Shown here: positions 60,501-64,000 of the stretch, in pieces | How positions within the stretch are numbered: the first letter of the stretch is position 1 | Layout: every line of letters begins with the position of its first letter | Assembly: GCF_016679925.1 (NCBI RefSeq) | Contig: NZ_JAEQBW010000014.1 | Span: forward strand, 1-64,000 | Reading direction: 5' to 3' | Source of the DNA: Marivirga aurantiaca | Lineage (GTDB): Bacteria; Bacteroidota; Bacteroidia; Cytophagales; Cyclobacteriaceae | Length of the DNA: 64,000 nucleotides | The notes under the pieces: model-generated | Database searches by the model: none | Seen by the model: only the letters and a program-made list of their open reading frames with translations | What the model was told of the DNA's origin: nothing | Made by a program: the position numbers and the translations under genes

Positions 60501-63500
60501 CAAAGTTTCATCCGCTATGGTAAGCAAGGAGGAATTTAATACTATACCCACTGTAGGGTTTTCCGTATCAATGCTAAACACATCACTTTCATCATATATA
60601 TTCTGTACATTGCCGGATTTATCAACAGCTCCACTTACCCTCACATCAATATCTTCCATATCAATTCCATTATCAACAAGCGAATAAACGGCTGTAAAAA
60701 CAGTGTTACCACTTGACCATCCACTATTGCCCGCATCATAAACCAAAGAGCTTCCCGGAACTTCCCCTATGGTTGGAAAAGTAATGGCCGGGTTTGTTGC
60801 AGGATCCATTTCTTCATTAAAATTAAGTGTGAAGGCAATAGCCATGCTTCCAACTTCACTATCAGAAATTATATCCGGAGTTGCTGAAATAGTTGTAATA
60901 CTCGGTTTAATAATATCCTCAAAGTCATATGTTTTTGAGGCATTTAATGTGCCTTTATTTACTGTAGAAGTAAATGAAATTCCAGTCTGCCCAAGGCTGA
61001 AAGTCAATGGGTTTGTTGTAAACTCATTCACGGCATTATCCACATCTGCTATTAAAAAATAATTTTTTGTTTCTGAGCTGAAAGCTTCCGAAATATCGCT
61101 AATAGTGATAGTTCCACCACCGTTATCAACTGTTATTGTACTTGTTATTAAGGTTTCTGAAGCAATACCGTCATATTGGTTGTTGACCGATCTAACTAGA
61201 CGTACATTACTTATTTTGCTAGTAAGTGGTTCATCAATACCTACAACAAGCTGATCAACCGAACTACTTCCAAGCACAGCAATGCTAAAACCAAGAACCG
61301 CCTGATTAGTCGTTCCACTTTGTAATGTGCCGGCATTTAAACCAGTGGTTAATTCTGCAAAAGTAGCCGTAGGTACCACTGTTACTGTATTTGAAGATCC
61401 GCTTATGGCTCCTGAAGTAATAGTAATCGTTCCGTTACCACTTCCCTGATAGTTAAAATTTACAGGAAAAGTATGGACACCATTTGTGAATCCGGTAGTA
61501 GGAGCATTGCTCATGGAAATACCGCCTGCATTACTCACCACAAAAGCTGATGAAAAATCCAAATCTATATTGTCATTGGCATCCCTTGCCTCAAAAACAG
61601 GCACAGGTATCATATCTGTTCCTGCATTAATGCTGGCTGGCGGTTGGGTAGTGAAAGTAAACTTAGAGGCTTCAACCACTACTTCATTATTAGCGGGATC
61701 CGAAGTGATTATGGAGCCAGGGGCTACACTAAAGGTACTTGAGTTACTAGCATAGGTTATATCTGACGGATCAAGCTCAAAGGAAAAATTCTTGTTATCC
61801 ACCGAAATTCCTGAAATATCATCCCTGAGCTTTATTTGAAGTTCCATATTGATGGTTTCCCCATCACCAATAAAACCGAAGTGAGTGGAATTATTGTTTT
61901 CACTTGGCCCTATACTTACAGAAATAGTATTACCTGTGCCGGATATACTCCCCGCTATTGTTTTATTTGATGTAGTATTAACAAATTGTGCTGAAGCAAT
62001 GACATCTGACCAATGAATAGTGTTACCGGCAAAATAATCCCCGGTTCCGGCATTAATTGTAAAGCCAGTCATTTTAGTATTGGCATTATCCACCCCTCCA
62101 TCTGTCATATCAAAACTCAAAGCTGTTACAAAGCTGTTGGATACGTCATTGCTAACAGAGTTAATAGTAGCTGCCTCACTAACAATACTCAAGGTATTAT
62201 TGGCTGAAGGAGTATTCGTGGTAAGAACCAAACTGCCGGGAGTATCAAAACTATAGCAGTCGTTCAAGCTATTATAAGCATAAATAACAAAGTTATATTC
62301 AGTAGAAGGCAATAAATTTGTAATTGTTACAGCAGAAGCAGGATGAGACCCTGCATAAATTACTTTATCACCACCTCCTTTATCTGTTGCTAATAAGAAA
62401 TCCAGATCGTCCTCAGCCTCATAATTACTACCATTGGACGGAGTAAAAGCAACTGTCCCAGCTTCTTTGGCCAATATTAAATATCTATCGGCACTAGCTA
62501 CAGTCGGCCAGCTAATCGTGGCTGTTGTAGCTGTTTGGTCAGTACCGGGTGTAAAGGTGTCAAAATCAGCCTGAGTACTCGGGGAAACACATATTGTAGT
62601 GGCTTCAACCGTAACCGGAGCTGTATTATAACAGAAACCATCAGGATTGTATTCGTATATGTCAAAAGAATAATCCGTTAAGGCATCAAGGTTTGTTACA
62701 TTGACGGAGGTACCCGAACCATCATAAACTGTGAAATTCCCTGTTCCCGTTGTTTCACCATCACCATATACAGCATCTTCTATATAATCTGTTCCTGTTG
62801 CTGGAGCAACGGCTGATGTTGTTTCTGTTAATCGAGCAACCACCAAAACATTATTGCCCGCTCCTGTTATTGACCACGAGAGAGAAACATCATTTGTGTT
62901 AACATTCGTTACAGATGCGGCCGTTACTATATCTGTTGCTGGCTCACAGTTGGTAGTAACTACAATCGTTTCTACAAAACTATAACAATGTCCGTTGGGA
63001 TTATAAACATAATAATCAAAAGCATATTCGGTAAATGGAGATAAACTAGTGGTGGTTACAGAAGTGCCCGTACCTGCTAACACCACGTCATTTCCAGTTC
63101 CTGTTTGTGTACCTGAGCCAAAAACAGCATTTGCAGTATAAGTATCACCATCATTAGGGGCTACAAGAGCATCAGCAGCAAGCCTCGCAACTATCAGGTT
63201 TTCTGCATCAACAGGAACATTGGAAAGATCTGTTTTAATAGAGGTTGAAGTAAGAGAACCTGCATCATTACCTATAGAAGCAGAGCCTACTGATGGACCG
63301 GTACTACAAAGAGTAGTTCCACTTTTTAGTACCGGGCTTGCAGTATTGTAGTTATATGTTTCAGAAACAGGGCCACCATCATCTGTATAAGTATAAGGGA
63401 TTACATAAAATGCATATTCTGTATCGCCATCTAAGCCTCCTATTGTTTCAGTTAAGGCCGCTCCATTATCCACCAAGTCGACTCCACCTGGTAATGCGGA

Positions 63501-64000
63501 CTCAATTTGAGCCGGTGACTGGCCATCTATCACATCTGAAATATCGAAAGTTGAATTTCCGGCACTATAAAGAATCAAATATCCATCTGCATTAGTGACT
63601 GCTGTGTAAGTTACATCCAGTGAATTTGAAGTGGCGTTATCAACTGTATATCCTGCATTGGCCACCGCGCCTCCACTAGCCGCTACTGATAATGACCATA
63701 CACTTGAAAGGCTGACAGCATCCGATTTTCTATAGTTAAATGTTTCTACATTAGAACCATCATAATTATAAGGCACTATTATCACACTATATTCAGAACC
63801 TGGGTTTATATTTCCATCTGTACTAATTGTGGTAGCATCATCCGTAACTTGAAGACCATAGTCAAGCGTTAACCCTGCCTGGTTTGGTGGTTCAAACCCA
63901 TCTTCAAGTGCATTGAGATCCGGAACAGTACTTCCTGACTGGTAATATAAAACAAAGCCTCCATTATCGGCAAACGTATAACCATCAAATGAAAAATTAA
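54597..64000 (-). CDS. Giant multidomain secreted protein with type IX sorting domain (5' end outside the window)
   Basis: The frame is open to position 64000, so at least 3,130 residues are present and the N-terminus is missing; the GTG at 63785 is not a true start. In order of translation: repeated fibronectin-III-like modules with an internal YNPNG-HCY pattern (about 64000-62200); an unknown beta-rich segment (62200-61650); invasin/Ig-like repeats with paired copies such as TANGFYNASETINITVTFDEPV and SSNGLYKPGDVINISVAFDEDI (about 61650-59190); an IPT-like domain (59190-58880); PKD-like and gene-specific segments (58880-56100); a MAM-like domain (about 56090-55520); an Omp28/thioredoxin-like domain lacking CxxC (55520-54880); and the type IX C-terminal sorting domain (RLFPNPADDKVTINV, AGMYTLMI; 54850-54600). 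It should be exported by the type IX system and attached to or released from the cell surface, probably as an adhesin. Confidence 0.92.
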   Translation of the reverse strand, partial: NFSFDGYTFADNGGFVLYYQSGSTVPDLNALEDGFEPPNQAGLTLDYGLQVTDDATTISTDGNINPGSEYSVIIVPYNYDGSNVETFNYRKSDAVSLSSVWSLSVAASGGAVANAGYTVDNATSNSLDVTYTAVTNADGYLILYSAGNSTFDISDVIDGQSPAQIESALPGGVDLVDNGAALTETIGGLDGDTEYAFYVIPYTYTDDGGPVSETYNYNTASPVLKSGTTLCSTGPSVGSASIGNDAGSLTSTSIKTDLSNVPVDAENLIVARLAADALVAPNDGDTYTANAVFGSGTQTGTGNDVVLAGTGTSVTTTSLSPFTEYAFDYYVYNPNGHCYSFVETIVVTTNCEPATDIVTAASVTNVNTNDVSLSWSITGAGNNVLVVARLTETTSAVAPATGTDYIEDAVYGDGETTGTGNFTVYDGSGTSVNVTNLDALTDYSFDIYEYNPDGFCYNTAPVTVEATTICVSPSTQADFDTFTPGTDQTATTATISWPTVASADRYLILAKEAGTVAFTPSNGSNYEAEDDLDFLLATDKGGGDKVIYAGSHPASAVTITNLLPSTEYNFVIYAYNSLNDCYSFDTPGSLVLTTNTPSANNTLSIVSEAATINSVSNDVSNSFVTALSFDMTDGGVDNANTKMTGFTINAGTGDYFAGNTIHWSDVIASAQFVNTTSNKTIAGSISGTGNTISVSIGPSENNNSTHFGFIGDGETINMELQIKLRDDISGISVDNKNFSFELDPSDITYASNSSTFSVAPGSIITSDPANNEVVVEASKFTFTTQPPASINAGTDMIPVPVFEARDANDNIDLDFSSAFVVSNAGGISMSNAPTTGFTNGVHTFPVNFNYQGSGNGTITITSGAISGSSNTVTVVPTATFAELTTGLNAGTLQSGTTNQAVLGFSIAVLGSSSVDQLVVGIDEPLTSKISNVRLVRSVNNQYDGIASETLITSTITVDNGGGTITISDISEAFSSETKNYFLIADVDNAVNEFTTNPLTFSLGQTGISFTSTVNKGTLNASKTYDFEDIIKPSITTISATPDIISDSEVGSMAIAFTLNFNEEMDPATNPAITFPTIGEVPGSSLVYDAGNSGWSSGNTVFTAVYSLVDNGIDMEDIDVRVSGAVDKSGNVQNIYDESDVFSIDTENPTVGIVLNSSLLTIADETLTLTATFSEAMSTGVTPSFTVNGSSNINTNGAGVWSAGNTVYTQSFIHDLSEEELTNVNITVSAAQDVNGNISVSENSANFAVDTQKPRITEITSSSSNGLYKPGDVINISVAFDEDIAVTGTPFLSLNTGGSGTATFQSVAGNIAIFSYAVGSVGSGQNTLDLDVAGISLDGGTIKDLNENDAELTLPLSPDRLQDNAAIVIDTDPATITNVTATTANGFYNASETINITVTFDEPVTVTGIPVLALNSGGSATYLSGSTTSTLTFEYTVQAGHNAADLNYTATTSLTISGASIKDNAEINATLTLPATGAANSLGGNKNITIDTVDPILSGAPFSPETESLNVSQTFAFTISLNEAVSGAGTNNIRIKELETGDLVTTLDGSSAFLNNTNSTLNFINLDGHIEDSTAYFFEFDAGAIVDRAGNPYAGFSGSSDWNFTSAGPARISTFSTGACVGEEFTIGGKYFTGVTQIVTGNNGDSTYYNIAGSDFDILDDENISFNVKIETYSGKIVLKKNVGQSGNTREFISISSDDIIVGPSSAQFEIVNNEFVCDVSTGGSQDKAELRINVVGGSGVFKIVYNNGVEDVEIAEYTNGSDFLVNPPQVGINEYTLVSVTDTDPNLLTCSAPNLGTSVNVEEFERAVVEAGGGSTDPELNIGLIQICAADTEIVDFSNPTIVGTVASITGSETSGTWTIVGGNASSGGFNASKTLKTTTNIQPTYYISLDDAIRGYVILQLTSDDPGGNNPCTAASDRVVIRFVNSLQANPAESSVSICKTFENTEELAITQLDAVLADGTTDIEWSRDDLYSEEDGSYDNTWGFADTEDAGTFTLTTTNPEAFYKASPMELANNFARLQLLATDGFCGVAGDPVNMEITINDVPAPVKSTLANVNPQDVCSGAENIIFKMNSSSSNAKFIWELSNSGVGSVTESDISSISSPTVEDGIYLSTIEIDFREVSEFTSDTLVVREIRNGCISEPDTFFISISPTPQAEILTGPSASINNTTTKLLLTGQGGFVSSLEVGGVFEGKGVFQGSNGDFFLNTTELLPTDITNPEDNYTLTYTYTTELGCSASTSIEYDVFNADNIFPELLAQYCELDTLIEITVNNIILPDDFIVTDIFGPGITNFEVEEIRTDTSYNIYKALFNPKAALDLGENLTLTNVSIGYATRDTINDITNEEAGLQGVTVYALPETSPTGLSSSYCATDGDAQLSKGISNPNSEFSYSIITEGLPHNLLQLNPGNGNYVFSPSVLYDSLFDNNINSVEIELLYTYKDLNGCTNYQTLSTVVNRQPAQPTFDNTNFCILNGVIAEAVVNNPTASSGEVLWFANENLVGEPLASGNSYIPSATVVQNNTTELFVVRSAENCISEVTTITFRRQTDPSFSWDKSVNNEEGITFTGVNTQADISFVNWTIKRKDNATILVDSTIESSNLTFNQDFNIYGAGVYEVTFEIESQFGCVTSKTNDVTVLLEAPKATTYIYDFNETNNNWITSGENSSWELAEPEIGFDNESAFWVTNATGNYNPNEDSYVYSPEIDLTDVDKPVVSFDLWLNTVSSDGLVIEYSTDEFKVEDAEKTWTKLGKEGSGLNWYNTNNLSSIAFFEGWSGIFNLDNSSIKLNSKHILDPVLKDNESNKVIFRFHFKSINSSPTDGVAFDNFHIESLNRTLLVEYFGDFATPDVDNAEMESLNKQFEESQNMAWINYRVNETDPLYGEVASAISTRAFYYSAFEAENNFALDGVYSSQARFSDSRSDFDRRALIPSIFGLALNVAEENGSLKITADVSLIDDNTIPDNMRLMVAVLNREVDNKYFNVLQAFLPNAQGVPIINTGSYEFTYNPTTELGASKLMVVAFLQKIDDDGDKMIYQSAFNNDVPDLNFSITAINESVLNRVRLFPNPADDKVTINVGFHTNDLRIRLIDIAGKLVEEFSLKSTEVSKEIETSYLRAGMYTLMISDQQGNNKAMKVAIRH

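Noticed and set aside
1-64000. tRNA, rRNA, prophage or complete insertion sequence
   Set aside because: No cloverleaf, rRNA-like block, transposase or phage structural gene was found by reading both strands; a covariance-model search would be decisive for tRNA.

Overview
The window is about 64 kb of AT-rich DNA from a member of the Bacteroidota, most likely the order Cytophagales. The evidence is a GldJ gliding/type IX secretion lipoprotein, a giant secreted protein ending in a type IX sorting domain, a SusC-like TonB receptor with a carboxypeptidase-like regulatory N-terminus, LytTR/LytS signalling, many short VOC/DUF1569/AraC genes, and promoter-like TAnnTTTG boxes. No rRNA, tRNA, CRISPR array, prophage or complete insertion sequence was seen. 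It reads as an ordinary chromosome with a decayed accessory stretch on the left.

Layout. 1-2.4 kb: two genes broken by frameshifts (a membrane-anchored AraC regulator cut by the window edge, and a SnoaL-PQQ sugar dehydrogenase fusion). 2.6-7 kb: panB, two SnoaL-like proteins, an F420-reductase-like oxidoreductase, a Crp/Fnr regulator and a quinone-oxidoreductase-like enzyme. 7.2-15.1 kb: accessory zone with a secreted beta-helix protein, an AraC-VOC-DUF1569 cluster that has undergone a partial tandem duplication, a HipA-like kinase with its DUF3037 partner, ywbE, a DUF4304/YcxB chimera, a 240-bp imperfect palindrome, a DUF2971 gene and ten 21-bp tandem repeats. 15.2-17.7 kb: an ice-binding-like lipoprotein (DUF3494), the second copy of a dispersed 150-bp repeat and an AraC regulator with a metal-domain-like N-terminus.

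17.9-28.4 kb: membrane transport and housekeeping (dicarboxylate symporter, TerC, DedA, CPXCG protein, SDR, tag, K+/H+ antiporter, membrane-bound MutS-like ATPase). 28.5-38 kb: TonB receptor with a Cys-rich DUF6660-like partner, M28 peptidase, and a large ABC transporter with TerB-like N-terminus flanked by lipoproteins. 38-45.8 kb: pirin, cation diffusion facilitator, recX, a GxxExxY pseudogene set among short repeats, DUF4230, radical SAM/SPASM, gldJ and an ExbB/TolQ-like small channel protein.

46-64 kb: a LytS/LytTR two-component pair, an SDR, a three-gene signalling operon (YfiR-like, HAMP-GAF-PAS sensor, haem c Tll0287-like), prfA with a beta-helix lipoprotein, and the >3,100-residue adhesin-like protein that runs off the right edge. 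GldJ is a component of the secretion machinery that would export that protein and its like.

The most unusual structures are the 21-bp/heptad repeat array, the palindrome next to a chimeric gene, the duplication scar around the VOC/DUF1569 genes, the mutually exclusive hairpins after the MutS-like gene, and the sensor operon that lacks any recognisable output domain. No complete new defence or mobile system could be demonstrated; the HipA-like/DUF3037 pair is the nearest candidate.
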